Positions 10,761 through 22,500 of a stretch of 64,000 bases of DNA are shown here, piece after piece. Below the pieces are notes generated by a model. It made no database searches. It saw nothing but the letters and a program-made list of their open reading frames with translations, and was not told where the DNA came from. The translations under genes were made by a program, and so were the position numbers. The stretch comes from Plazaster borealis. Lineage: Eukaryota; Echinodermata; Asteroidea; Forcipulatida; Labidiasteridae. Location: NCBI GenBank assembly GCA_021014325.1, contig CM037467.1:12363273-12427272 (forward strand), written 5' to 3'. Each line of letters begins with the position of its first letter. Position 1 is the stretch's first letter.

Positions 10761-13211
10761 ATGTCCGATTTTATCAGCTTTAAGGTACCAGTATACTCAA
10801 TATTTTTAAAGCTATTTTTCCATTTAACACGCAGACAATGTGTGACAGGTATAAAACATGCCCCGTTAATTTTGGGTTTTATAATCTTCTCAGTCAATTC
10901 CTCTAACTAGTTCTTTTGATATTCAAATTAAATTGAGCGCCCTCCACGTCAGGTTTCTGGGCGCTCTCATGATTCCATTCCATGAAGACAGCTCTAACGT
11001 GTACTTCATCACTGTCTTCACTTTACAGATAATATAAGAATTAAAGAGATTTAACGAACCTCGGAATATCGTCCCCACCCAGTATATGAGTTGTTGTTTC
11101 CACGTCAGATACTGGTGGGTCATAAACAAAATAACTGGAAGGGGCCTTCCAATCTTTCCGTAGTTTAAGATCTTGTTTTAATATAAAACAAAATCAAGCG
11201 CAAGCTATGCAGCTTTAATCGCAGCAGGTGTTCCTTTAAAATATGATGCATCCCCTTGTGCCCCCTAAAGGTTTACCTTAATTTCATTGTCCAACCCCAA
11301 ATTATTTAAAATTTACCCAGTCAGTTAACCTTGTGGTTTACAAATTATAAATGAAAAATAATAATTGACTAGTTTCAACTCGATAATACATTACGCATCA
11401 GTGACCAATCCTCCAGAGGAAATTCTTTCTGAAATACTACCAACGTTGAGGGCAGGGCATTTAATAAAGACCAGTTGCTTATTTCGATAGCAGCCTTCGA
11501 AATAGTCCGGAGATGAACGCTTACACAAAGGTTTTCAAGAAATTGTCACAAGTCGAGCGGTTGGTGTGTTCACCGAAAACTATGAGGATTGGAATGAATT
11601 AACTTTTTTTTTCCCAACTCATAAATACGACTTGTATAATGTCTTAGGCCGAAAACTTAATTGACTTAAGACCTTGGTAGTGTAGGCAAATGTACAGTAT
11701 ATGACAAAGTAATTAGTGAGGTATCAGTCCTAGTTATGACTTATAAATTGTGCCTTTCTTTTTTCACTTAGAGAACCTGTAACACCTCCGTAAAAATAAA
11801 ACCGCCTCATTGAAGAAAAAATGGTTGTGCATGCTGTAGTATACGTGCGATTATTGGAAACTAATAGAAGAATAAAATGTGCTCCTCGAAAACAATTAAT
11901 CATGCACCGTAGCTTACAATGCTCTGACAAAATACCAAAGTTGGCAATCAATTTCAAATATTTTCCTTTGAGTTGTTGCATTCACGAAAGGTTTTCCAGT
12001 TCAATATATTATACTGACTTTATTCCCCAACCTTTCGCTTCTCTTTGCCAATTTGCGGGTGTATTTTCTTTTTTTGCAGGTGTTTCTTCGCATAAACATA
12101 ATTTTGAATTTGTTTAGGGACTGCTCGCGAAGTCTACGGCTCGAAGATGGGGTACCAATTATACGCCAACCACGAGAGGTATAATATTGTATTTCGCAGC
12201 GTGTGCCGAGTGTAGCGGCATCTTATTTTGGAGGACAAGCCGTAGCTGTGTCTGTCAGAATGTTGTAACCCCCCTGAGGCGAATCAAGCACTCTCGGCGC
12301 ATCACGACAGTATCCCCCCCCGACCCAACCCTGCCGTGCGTGCTCTGAATCCAACCGGTGGCTCACTACCCTCGGGGTGTGTATGGCACGGGAGATATAG
12401 CAAGGGAGAAGGGGGAACTCAATAAAGAGGGGATGTAGAGGAAAAAACATCTTGCAATGCAACACGCGGGGATAAAGCCGAGCTTTGGGATCGATTTACA
12501 CAAACTGATGCGTGGTTCTATGGCGCAGTGTTGAGCGCGCTGAGACTGTATTTTGATAGTGTTACATAAAATGGTTGTCTCTTACGATCATTACCTCCCC
12601 AGCCCCTCCCACCACCCACACATCGTGGTATGTGTTTTGGAAACACAACGTTACGAGTTGATTCCATATAAATCGACGAGGAGCTTAATCCAATATGAAA
12701 AATGGGGAAACAAGATTGACGTTCAGCACACATTTCAGTCTAGTTTTAGAAATTAAACAAATCTTAGGACAAATATTTAAAACAAACATGACATTTTTTA
12801 TGGTTCTCAAGATGTAGATCCAGAAGGAATTGTGTGGATCAGTTGATTGTGAACTTCTAACTCGAGGATTTATCTTCCTTCTCAATTATTAAGAAATTAA
12901 TATTTGTATAAGGATGCAGTTATGGACTTGAGGAAGCGTACAGGAGAGCGAACAAGACTTTGACGTATGCGAGGACATGTCAGACATGAGCTGGAATAAA
13001 AATAATAATTATAATGCATTCCGTTCGGGCCGAGTGAGAAAGGCCGCCAAATGGCACCGAATCCCACGACGGCAAAATAAGATTCTATTTCCCAAATGGC
13101 TCCTTAAAAATTTAGCTGTAGAAAACTGAATAAAGAGAGAAAAGAGGTTGGTGTGATTCGATTTCACGAAGATGCGGCAAACGGTAATATCTCCACTGGA
13201 TTATGGGGGAA
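10761..13211. other. No recognisable gene
   Basis: Unique-looking DNA apart from a short SINE-tail fragment at 11288-11350. A run from about 12240 to 12370 is GC-rich with a C8 tract. Near 12079 a TTTTTTTGCAG acceptor-like site precedes a short open stretch, but it has only a weak donor. Confidence 0.35.
11288..11350 (+). mobile_element. SINE tail fragment
   Basis: TCCAACCCCAAATTATTTAA followed by TACCCAGTCAGTTAACC and GTGGTTTA matches the region downstream of the tRNA-like head at 13285-13350. It is an orphan tail of the same SINE. Confidence 0.5.
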
Positions 13212-13284
13212 AACTAGATAGCTCAGTTGGTAGAGCGCCGACGTGTTTATCCGGATGTCGTAGGTTCAAATCCCACTCTAGTCA
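13212..13284 (+). tRNA. tRNA-Asn(GUU)-like sequence, SINE head or tRNA pseudogene
   Basis: The 73-nt length is canonical. The A box TAGCTCAGTTGG and B box GGTTCAAATCC are both perfect. The acceptor arm pairs 6 of 7 (AACTAGA with TCTAGTC) and the D stem GCTC/GAGC is intact. The T stem has one A-C mismatch. The anticodon stem pairs only its outer three bases and surrounds GTGTTTA, reading anticodon GTT. The weak anticodon stem, the absence of a nearby T4 terminator and a conserved downstream tail shared with 11288 argue that it is the promoter head of a SINE rather than a working tRNA. Confidence 0.5.
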
Positions 13285-13365
13285 ATTGTTCTTTATTCAA
13301 CCTGAAATTGAACTAAAGTGTACCCAGTCAGTTTCCCTAGTGGTTTATTACTTGATATTATGAAC
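13212..13365 (+). mobile_element. tRNA-derived SINE, near-complete
   Basis: The tRNA-like head is followed by AATTGTTCTTTATTCAACC and TACCCAGTCAGTTTCC with GTGGTTTATTACTTGA. These tail words recur at 8935 (minus) and 11288. An internal Pol III promoter is intact by eye, so this copy could in principle still be transcribed. Confidence 0.6.
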
Positions 13366-13522
13366 AAAACCATGATCTGGGGAAAATTAATTTGTCAGTA
13401 GAGAAATTATTTCCATTTGTCCATTGAGATAAGGGAACAGTTTATAAACTCGTTTCATATCAATAAAACTTAAGAATTGCTTAGTAATTAAAATTCAGTA
13501 AAATATGAAACTAAAAGGAATT

Positions 13523-13764
13523 CACCCTAAAATCTCCTGGCTCAAACCTGACCCGAATTCCGGGTCCAGGGGTGCCTGACCCATTTCCAGGTCAGGCTGA
13601 CTCGGAAAGTAGCTCAAAGTGGGAGTTAACCCGGACTCTGCATCGTTTTTACCAATTTCTGGGTCATTTTGACACATATTCCGGGTCATACTGACCCAGA
13701 TGTGAGTCAGGCCACACGGGACTCAGATCCGGATCAATTCCGACACCGGGAGTTGTTGGAGTAG
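13523..13764 (+). mobile_element. CACTCTAAAA palindromic element, copy 1
   Basis: It begins CACCCTAAAATCTCC and ends GGGAGTTGTTGGAGTAG, with repeated TGACCCAG / CTGGGTCA words in between. It is one of five related copies (43100, 49320, 60795, 62690). Termini starting CACT are typical of CACTA and Chapaev-type transposons. No transposase is present. Confidence 0.7.
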
Positions 13765-14017
13765 TCACAGTTTTATTTGTACATTGACCACTGGTTGCCT
13801 GAAAAATAAACCAAATGTTTGCTTCTCTTCACCCGGGTGTGTAAAGTGAAAGAAGGGGTAGAGCTTAAACTGTGCTGAGCCCAATAGCCATTTGATGTTG
13901 TATTGGCTTCTATAGGGAGAGGATAAAATTCGAGGAATGTGGTGTGCGGTTTGGGGAGACAAACAAACTGCACAACATCTATGCTTGTAAATCCATAGAT
14001 ATATAAATATGTTGTTT

Positions 14018-14107
14018 CTTCTTCTCCTTCTTCTTCTTCTTCTTCTCCTCCTCCTTCTTCTTCAATCTTCTCCTTCTTCTTCTTCTTCTTCTCCTTCTTC
14101 TTCTTAG
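14018..14107. repeat. (CTT)n/(TCC)n microsatellite
   Basis: About 90 bases of pure pyrimidine on the plus strand, a mirror-repeat tract able to form triplex DNA. The Lys/Glu-rich and Arg-rich open frames on the minus strand derive from it. Confidence 0.95.
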
Positions 14108-14504
14108 GAGACAGTATTCTATCTCGCAACGTATCATGTAATATTCATAAGGACACGCGAAAGTGGGGGTACTCGAGGCTGCACGCACCACCAATATTTA
14201 AATATTTTAGTCACAAGCGTGTTGAAATTCATATTCTTCTCGAGGCCGTCTTGTGGAACTCAATGCCACATGTACCCGATGGTGATTTATTTACCTACCC
14301 CCTAAATCTTATTGTGAGTTCATGTAAGAGAATTGTAACTTTAAAAATGATCATGGAAAATCTTCGGCCCTGCTTTGGGGGAGGGGGGTCAGCCAAAATG
14401 TAGTTTAACTGTAATGTCTGTTATTGGCTCAATATTCAAAGAGTCGATCGAATAATTGTTGATAATTAACCACTTTACATGCCCAGAACGATTAACTTTT
14501 ATGA

Positions 14505-14800
14505 TTTCACTGTCGACCGTAATCGCAAAAGTATTAATGATACAATATACAGCAATGTAGAGATAACTGTCGAAAACTCACCACTGTCGCCAAGCAACCT
14601 TTGTTTAAAAAAAGGTTAGCCTGATTGTATTTTTGTATCACTGTCGACGTTGAACCTTTATTTTTGACAAATAACTTTGGTTTGACGTGTCAATATCACG
14701 TGTCGATATATAACTTTTTATTGCCGACAGCTAACGTTTGATACAACAGCTGTAAACTGTGGTGTTTGATACCACCGTCGACTTGGCACTTGTCTTGAAA
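14505..14800 (+). repeat. Eroded tandem array with GTCGAC motif, ~57-60 bp period
   Basis: The motif CTGTCGAC and variants (ACTGTCGA, ACTGTCGC, CGTGTCGA, CCGTCGAC) fall at about 14511, 14568, 14584, 14641, 14701 and 14775. Spacings of 57, 57 and 60 bases recur. Several motifs are followed by an AACYTTT word. This suggests an old tandem repeat near the limit of detection. Confidence 0.45.
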
Positions 14801-15477
14801 GATTGTTAGTCCTACTAACTATATTTGAAAAGTTCTCCCCAAAAGCCATAATGTATTTTGTATAACGTAGTACTTACATCTTTTAAATGGACTGTTGCAA
14901 TTGCAACCGACAGTGTCTGTACACCATATGGTATGTTAGTTCGTGCGCATTGAAGCTGATCAAAACGATTGAGTCAATATTCAGAAATAATCCATTATTA
15001 ACAAAGTTAGACATTCACTGCCCCCAGATGTCACCGAGTTAGAATTTAAAGTACAATCTATGTACTTTTGTGTACAACCTTTGGTGTCAACAAAAATGCC
15101 ATTTAATTTGGTGTGAAAGCACTTTTTTGTAACCACTGGATTGTAAGATTAGATCGTTTACTCTAATGTTCGATTGGGGGTGAGGACGCGGCTACGCTTG
15201 GATTGAATTAGAAGGGAAGCTATAAATGTTTCAAACACTATCCAAGTTCTTCTTCTTTTTTTGTCAAATTTGAGTTATTCATAGTCTTCGAACAGGCTCT
15301 TCAATGCAGCCATCTGAGAATGTCAATTACGTTTACCTTTTCTTGTTCTCAACAATTTCCCTAACGGTCGATTGCCTTGGTTTTATAACAGTCGCTGATG
15401 AGCAAAAAAGCCAGTGACATTTCACAAGCACGAGGACAATTCACCGTTGATTACCCGTGGAGTTGTTTCCCTTTTGC
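14801..15477. other. No recognisable feature
   Basis: AT-rich, unique-looking, no exon or repeat seen. Confidence 0.4.
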
Positions 15478-15545
15478 TGTTGATGACTTCCCGTCTGCTA
15501 ACGCCGTATCATGTTGATGACTTCCCGTCCGTCTGCTAAACGCCG
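15478..15545 (+). repeat. 34-bp tandem duplication
   Basis: TGTTGATGACTTCCCGTC with CTGCTAACGCCG recurs after 34 bases, the second unit having a 4-bp insertion. The segment that follows (15546-15730) is GC- and CpG-rich and open on both strands, without recognisable product. Confidence 0.65.
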
Positions 15546-16069
15546 ATCCGCACCGCCTCTAAAGCAGACTCGGGAGGGTCGCGGGGCGTCATCGCTTACC
15601 GGCCTTGCCGGTGTGAAATTAGGCACGCTCACGTCGCTCTTCTCGATAAATGCTCTCCCACTTGGGACCGAGGTTGAAAAGAAAACTCCACCCGCCTGCG
15701 TTAATTCCCACCCAGGGACGTCATACAAATCTAATACTAATATTCATTGGATATTATTGTATGCGTATTTTGTTGTGATAAGACAAGGTGTGTGTTCCAT
15801 TCGCCCACTTGATCCGGGGTGTTGAGGTCTTTATACCCAAATGGTTTTGCCGTTTCAATTACCGATAGTTTTTACTCCCTTCCCGCTAGTGCCTATAAAG
15901 AGAGTGGCAACATGGTGGCTGTGTGGCTTCAACGCAACTGACTCTTGCAGAACAAGTCAGTATGGATTGGTCTACAAAATCTAAAACATGAAATCTTGAC
16001 TACGTTGGTGAAAAATGTTTGCTTCAGTCATGCGAAGTGGAATCAGCCTCGTTTTGGTAACAGATATCC

Positions 16070-16269
16070 AGAGCTGTGTATTGAAAGAGTTGCGACATGG
16101 AGGAACCAGTTTCATTTGGTCACGTGGTTGCTGGATCGACGACATTTTCGGTCCAATGATGTAGCACAGCCCAATGTGCAGTCTATATTCTGGCACCCTG
16201 TGTTTTCTCATGTGGACGGAAAAGGGTTTCTAATCGCACGTTGTCGCAACTCTTTCAATATACAGCTCT
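16070..16269. mobile_element. Small terminal-inverted-repeat element
   Basis: Arms at 16070-16096 and 16243-16269 match in 26 of 27 positions (AGAGCTGTGTATTGAAAGAG and its inverse). The 146-bp interior shows no ORF of interest. No second copy was found in the window, so its family is unknown. Confidence 0.65.
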
Positions 16270-16375
16270 ACCTACGTAACCCTAGTACTTAAGAGCTCTC
16301 TTTCCCAAAACAAAGGCATCCCTCGTCAATTTTCTATCAACATGTCTTAGGGCTTTGAAGATAAAGTCCGAAGAG

Positions 16376-16509
16376 CTTTTAATAATAACGGCTCCTTTAT
16401 ATTAACGCGTACTTCCAAAGAAATTGTCATTTCGCCATTTTCGCTTTTAATAATAACGGCTCCTATATTAAAGCGCAATTGCAAAGAAATTGTCCCTTCG
16501 CCTCTAACA
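16376..16509 (+). repeat. 68-bp tandem duplication
   Basis: CTTTTAATAATAACGGCTCC starts at 16376 and again at 16444. AAAGAAATTGTC and TTCGCC also repeat at the same offset. Confidence 0.8.
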
Positions 16510-17338
16510 TTATTACCTCAGGTCACTAGGCCATTTTCATTCCTTAAAACCACCTCAGCTCCCTGGGGAATTTTGTTCCTTTCCTGTTGTCCCCTTTCCA
16601 GAAATAGCTCAAGATATAAGTGATATTAATAATATGTACAAACAATGTAACATTGAATATTACTTTGAGAATCCAGAAGAGGATATTTGATGAAGAGAAA
16701 GTCGACCACACTTATGAAGTGCTTTGTACTCTATGTGCACTCCAACGGTCACAAAAGATTCTGTAGTAACACGATGCCACTTCGTGAAACCATAACGCAG
16801 TGCTGTCTCAATATAACCACAGCCCCCATCCATTACAGAGGTTTTCGTATCTTCCTCTGCAGCCTTTAATACGGAGACTACATCTGGGAAACATGATACC
16901 TCTTGAACTGCCATTTTGGGAAATTCATTTGTAAAGGGCTTCACTCGTTACTTCCCTACGAGCTAAAGGTAGTCTTCTTCCCAAGCCCATGAACGCATGG
17001 TGTAACCCTATACTTTTAACGAGTCCCCTTTGGTACTTCTTTCTCGGAGGAAGGGGAGTACACTATTGTACAAAGACCAATCCAAGGACATTTAAATTGC
17101 TCTGTCTTTTTTTTATACTAAAGGCTATAAATTCCGGAATGAATATCAACCCTGAGATTGGAGTGTAATGTGATATTTATATCAAAATGAAAAATTGAGG
17201 GGGTTTAGAAAAATTGATCACCGACAGGGGATCTGGGTGAACACGGCAGCGTTTTAATTAAGTTACGTTTTAAGCTTTGGGCCTAATCCTGTCGAATCAA
17301 CAAGTAGAAAAATGATTGTACACTTTGTTTTTAAAACC
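16510..17338. other. No recognisable feature
   Basis: Unique-looking DNA with only chance-length open frames. Confidence 0.4.
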
Positions 17339-17475
17339 CTTTTCGAAACCACGACTCGGGTTTGGGCTTCGGCTTGGAATCCCGTCCGCCTGATCGAATC
17401 CCCGTAAGGAAAGCGCACGTCTTCTAAATAACAGAAGAAGCCTGAGCCCGAGCGCGTGCCGTCGTTTCGAAAAGG
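17339..17475. mobile_element. Foldback element with TTTCGAAACCACG ends
   Basis: CTTTTCGAAACCACGACTCG at the left faces its inverse CGTGCCGTCGTTTCGAAAAG at the right. The inner arms also pair (GGTTTGGGCTTCGGCTT with AAGCCTGAGCCC). Related pieces are at 41610-41768 and 59225-59312. The last shares the word GGAAAGCG-ACGT-TTCTAAATAAC with this copy. Confidence 0.65.
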
Positions 17476-18324
17476 CCCTACGGGCAATCTGGGGAGTGTT
17501 CTCAAAGAGTCGTTTCACATCCGTAGCCGGCAACTTCAGATTAATTTTAGTACAAATTCACTCAAGGGTAAATTAAACGACCTCGGGGTCACTTTATACA
17601 AACAAACATGTTACTCAAGATACAGCATAGACAAACAGCCCGTGCTTGGACTTTTCTTAGGCACAAAGTGAATGAAGCCAAATGGAAGAAAACATCTTTA
17701 CATTACAAAATAGCGGTGTATATTATTTCAATCAGCTATATGGGTAGAAAGTGCCAGCATAGCACCAGGAAACATACCTCAGTGTTATTTTTGTGCCACA
17801 ATAGTTGTGCAAATTATGGTACAAAATTGTAATCTTCCATTTTGTATGAACAGCGTGGTATTTTGCCTGCCATGAAATGCCCTGGAATTCCCAGGTCTCT
17901 CATGTTGTAAGACAAGGTCTGCATAATGCCCATTGGCTCTCCTTTGCCATGCATTGGGTTATGCACTTGTTGACTACCATGTGTTGCATGTAGTAGTACC
18001 TTTTACAGCGTTCCCCTATAATATACCCTCCTTGATTCATGTACTTGAACGGCCACATTAACCCCGTTTCCACCGTTACGTGGACTGCCCTATTGACGAC
18101 TCGTCTCGCTGAATTTAAATCGGTCTTTGAAGTGCGTAAGGGGGGAAGCGTATTGACACCCAGCAAGATACTTGGCATTTCAACATGCGACCCTTTACGA
18201 ATGTGTGCACAGTATAGGGAGGATGCTTTGTATAATATGACCAAATCAAGATATCGTCTACTTAGAGACAAAAATTTAGCTTCTTCGCCTCGCCGAAACC
18301 GAGACTTTCACATCAATAAATATT
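17476..18324. other. No recognisable feature
   Basis: A 137-codon plus-strand open frame (18039-18452) and a 123-codon minus frame overlap here. Neither shows a domain, and the plus frame runs into the duplicated segment at 18325. Confidence 0.35.
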
Positions 18325-18594
18325 CAGGATTAGGGTTTCTAACTGCGTCTTACATTATTTGGCAATGTATACGATTCGACCTTTCCTTGACCTTTCCTTC
18401 AATATTAGACAGAGGGCGCTGCGGTTTTCTCAAAAATCACTTTTCTGAATGAGCTCCGTTCAGGATTAGGGTTTTCTAACTGCGTCCTACATTTTAACAA
18501 TGTATACGATTCGACCTTTCCTTGACCTTTCCTTTAAAATTAGACAGAGGGCGCTGCGGCTTATTCAAAAATCCCTTTTCTAAATGAGCTCCGT
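18325..18594 (+). repeat. 136-bp tandem duplication
   Basis: Both units begin CAGGATTAGGGTTT and share ATGTATACGATTCGACC, CCTTGACCTTTCCTT, AGACAGAGGGCGCTGCGG and ATGAGCTCCGT. Divergence is roughly 10%, so the duplication is not recent. Confidence 0.85.
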
Positions 18595-19521
18595 AACTCG
18601 AGGGCCGATTTTAAAGAAACTTGGTACTCAACGTGGATTAAAGCATTGACAGGAAACCAGTCAAGATGTAGTGTGTATTTTACGTGACCGCCTATCTTCT
18701 AGTTTCTCACTCCCTCTCTCTCGCTTCTTTCCTTTCTTTGCAAATACAATTTGTTAAGTAATAATATTTGTGATTTGTTTTGGCAAAAACGTCTGTGTGC
18801 TTGTCGCTCAACCACATGAAAATGGCACCTGTGGTGGGTTTTAAGAATATCGCAAAATTGCCTTCGAAAATGTGATGCGTGGTTTATTCGTATGGATAAA
18901 CAGCGGAGGCCTCAAACCAGCCACCCTCGATCGTTCCCTCACGCGTTTCTTTTGCATTGATTTTTCGTTTGATCTATGGTCAATATTTGATGTGGGGATT
19001 AGCCTACTTGAAAAAGATGAAAACTTGTTTAATATGTGTAAAGGTTTGCTGTGGCATTCACCTTCTCTGTCACTCAAATCTTCTTCTTGTTTCCGGGCAA
19101 TCTTTTAAAAGGGAAAGTATTATGTTTGTGGTAATGAAACCAGATCCTACAGTGTACAACTGTCCAACCAATCGAATAGATACTTTATTGGGCAACTCCG
19201 TGATAGTGAAAACAAGGGTGTCTCCGAATTTCATCTTCTCGATTGACAGTATTTCAGTCTGAAATATTTCTTTTGTGGATTATTATTGGTACCAACTTTA
19301 TGATCGACGATCTTTTTAGATTTGAACTAATCATTTCGACCTCTTGATCATGTTTGTTCCCTTGATAATTATTATAACCAATGATTGATAGAGGGAAGAG
19401 TGAAATCTTACATGTGGCCGCTGGAAAGCACAGTCACGAGAGAAGACTATAGTATGACCACGAAAAACAGTTTGATGGTATATGTTTTAACGCATGTTTT
19501 AGAGGCTTTTTTTGAAGAACA

Positions 19522-19702
19522 ATAGACATTTGAATATGCACGTGTGACGTAAATGAGTAGGGCGCCCTCGCCTAGAGGTCAAAAGAAGGCTGTTCGTTGG
19601 CCAATCCTGTGCTCCGCGCGTACAAAACTGTGCGTTTTCAATGTTTCATCATCGGTTTACCTCTAAGATGGCGGCTGGATGACATCAATGCATAAGGTCT
19701 AT
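19522..19702 (-). mobile_element. Miniature inverted-repeat element, family E
   Basis: Inverted relative to 6344. GGGCGCCCTCGCCTAGAGGT precedes TTACCTCTAAGATGGCGGCT and ends ATGCATAAGGTCTA. The left terminus is more diverged. Confidence 0.75.
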
Positions 19703-21000
19703 CAAAGAAAAGCTAAAAGACCGAAACGCATGCATTAACAATGTTTAAGGAACTCGATGGTTTGCCAGAAAAGCTTCTCTCTGTGTGGAGTGAAAAACAA
19801 ATATAACAGGTCAAGCTTCAACAACTTTAGTGGCGTCATGTAACGTTCTTTATCATAAAAGGGGGGTTGGGGAATTGGGGGTCGAAGTAGCAGTGAAATG
19901 AAAAGGGTATATTGGGAAAGAGGTTGAAACTCAGGAGTATAAAGAAGGGGCGAAAAAACAAAAGGTTAATGACTTTCTGAACGTTTTTCATCAGCAAATT
20001 ACGCAGCGAGACCCTGTTTGACTCCATTGAAAAGTAATTATTATTGAAATAGCCGTGGACTATTGGTACCTAAGTGAATACTGATGTTTATCGAGCACAA
20101 ACATCAATTAGCCGTCGGTATAATATGGACACTACGTGAGCCAAACAAAAATGTGGTCTGAGCATGCATGATGAAAGGCCCAGATGATGATTGCAGTTTG
20201 ATTGTTAGTCCACATTTCCTTTAAACAAAATTGTCTTTATTAATATTAAACCCGTGGCCTGGGCTATATACGTCAGTCACTTCACGCACAACGTAACAAC
20301 GCTGCAAACTGTGGTAACGGCGGCCAGATAAGAAACATTGTCACATAAATGGTTACAATAATATTGCATTAATTAATATTAATTCAATTAATTCAATAAT
20401 AAATGGGCTTACTTTGACGAAATTGGATGGTGGCCATCACAATTGTTGTTTCCGTTGTTTTTTTGTGGTGTTTTTTTTTTGTATGTTTTGTTGTTGTTGT
20501 TTTGTTGGCAGGTGGGTTTTTTTTTTTCATTTAAATTGAATTTCTTCGGCCGATTAGAAATTCGTAATTGGGCACCATGAAATAGTCTGGCGTGGTGCAC
20601 GAAGTGCCTGGCTTCCAGCCATAACAGCATTCGTAAAATCTGGCACACGTCCGTATTCCTGATGGGAGCTCTACCACACACGGCGAAGTCTTGCTGGGAG
20701 TTTTATCCATGGCACGGGGCCCTCATGGTTTGATGTTCATCTCGTTTACTTGTTCATCGCGGAATTACAAACTGTTGACACATTTCTTTTTTATTACATT
20801 CCAAGTAGCGGCGGAAATTTGTGCAGTGACACAAACTTCAACCTCCTGGAGAACATCGCGCAATACAGCTTTAATAGTTTACTCTACAGCGCTATGTCGC
20901 GGGCAATGTTGACGCTACATGGGTATTACGCCTACACAAGACATTATACTTTGTCCACAGCATTTTAGGAAAACCTCTCTGGCTTGCTGATAAGTTGTTA
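19703..21000. other. No confirmed feature
   Basis: Contains T/TG low complexity at 20455-20530. A plus-strand stretch at 20808-20968 is open after a pyrimidine-rich CATTCCAAGTAG and encodes a peptide ending HYTLSTAF before a stop. It is a weak exon candidate with no recognised homology. Confidence 0.3.
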
Positions 21001-21221
21001 ATAACACGGCTCGTGATATTTCCTCTCTCACATTTAACGACTTCCTTCCACCCTTCATTCTCGTCCCAAACAGCCTGAGAATTTCTGCCGGTCGATCGTC
21101 AATTTACGAGCCTTGAGAACGGACGCAGGGCACCCAACCGAAGAGAGAACACACAAACATCGCACGCGGGAACTGAAGTTAAGCCCCGGCCTTTAGCAAG
21201 TCTTCCCAAGCGAAAGACATC

Positions 21222-21279
21222 ATGACAACCTCGGAAAAGGAGTGCAATATTCTGATAGCTTCGCGACCGGCCAGCGAAG
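21222..21279 (+). CDS. Candidate first coding exon, unidentified
   Basis: An ATG in an acceptable context (GACATCATGA) opens 19 codons plus one base (MTTSEKECNILIASRPASE) and meets a consensus GAAG|GTAAGTG donor at 21280. The 160 bases upstream are richer in GC and CpG than the surroundings, as expected for a 5' UTR or promoter region. Without splicing the frame stops eight codons after the donor. An acceptor with a long T tract and TTTTACAG lies 144 bases on at 21423. I recognise no family, and coding status is inference from start, donor and composition together. Confidence 0.3.
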
Positions 21280-21423
21280 GTAAGTGTTATCCTTTTTAAG
21301 CCCGTCAATATCGGAAAGGCTTGGTATATACGCAAACCCTGTAGGGCAGTCAGTTTTTTGTTTTTTTGTTAATTTTTGTTTTCCTCTTGTTTTACTTTTT
21401 TTTTTAATGGCGGCCTTTTACAG

Positions 21424-21507
21424 CTGCCTTTATGAACACGAGTGGCAAACGCTCAAAGCTATACCATCGACAGTCTACGGGCAGAACAGCTGGTATCGAG
21501 TCAAGTA
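21424..21507 (+). CDS. Candidate second exon, unidentified
   Basis: A TTTACTTTTTTTTTTAATGG pyrimidine tract and TTTTACAG acceptor precede a segment open in the phase required by the candidate exon at 21222-21279. In that phase it reads on to a TGA at about 21540, or could end earlier at a CAA|GTACGT donor (21508). A different frame through the same DNA is also open, so the reading frame is not secure. The implied intron would be only 144 bases. Confidence 0.18.
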
Positions 21508-21540
21508 CGTTGAACCAATCCGTATTGATTCGGGAAACTT

Positions 21541-22500
21541 GAACCCATAGCCCGTTCCTGAGTCGGTAGGGCCATGATGAATGGGTGACATGAACCTGTT
21601 ATATGGAGTGTTTTGTCCACATCGATTGTGGTAGAGAAATTCTCAATTTATACGTTTCGGGTAGTTAAATATCCCCCAAATGCATGATACAGAACGCTTA
21701 ACAAATTATATTTGTTTAGTAATCAACGAAAGAATTTCAGCTGAAAATTCATTCAGAATCTTTCAACTGCAAAGGTTGCGTATGAGCAACTGTGCACATA
21801 ACTCACAATGTGCTGTGTGTATGAATCCACCATTTGATAATCGTACTGCAGGTTGGCATGTTAATCATCTATCATCCAAAACAGTGGATGATATATTATT
21901 GTGGATTATTTCGTTTTGCCAGACAAAAGAACGGTATTAAAAGCATGTATTATTTCAGTGCATACTTCAACACTCTGCGACACAGAAGTGTTCAAACGTT
22001 CACGAGGCGTACGCCACGGAATAAAAAAAAAAGCCCAACAAGTGCATTTCAAAACCCTGCAAAGAGGGTCGCCGTCAGCACATGCTGACATATTTGATTA
22101 TTTCCACTGTCAATAACCTCATCTTACACACTGGTCAGCTCATATGCCATGATATCCTAAGCTGGACCATGCCACATGTCCTAGAGGGGGTGTCAATCAA
22201 CATAGGACCGTGGTTTGATTAGAAGGGGGCAGGACAAAACTCTGCCAGCATCCTTTGTGTACAAAATCGGTATATCAATTGTCAATGGTAGATGAAACTA
22301 ATTTATTAAACTTAATTAATTAAGCAAACAAGCAAGCTTAAAATAACCCAGGTAATACCTGAACATGTTAACAACACACTCAGATAAAACGAAATCGTTG
22401 TAAAACAAAAATGCAAAACCAACCCTCTTAATGTCAACCTATGGAAAAAACTTATCAGCATGGGGTTACGGAAGGACCCGTGTGGGGTCCTGACAACAAC
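21541..22500. other. No recognisable feature
   Basis: AT-rich DNA with short open frames only. Confidence 0.4.

Noticed and set aside
12079..12175. Plus-strand exon after TTTTTTTGCAG
   Set aside because: The acceptor is good but the donor (GTATAA) is weak, and the peptide shows no feature.
13979..14194. Lys/Glu-rich and Arg-rich minus-strand frames
   Set aside because: They are translations of the CTT/TCC microsatellite.
18325..18340. Telomere-like TTAGGG sequence
   Set aside because: A single GATTAGGGTTT occurrence per duplicated unit, with no tandem TTAGGG array.
18039..18452. 137-codon plus-strand frame as a gene
   Set aside because: No recognisable domain, no conserved start context, and it runs into a duplicated non-coding segment. 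Length is near chance for the window.
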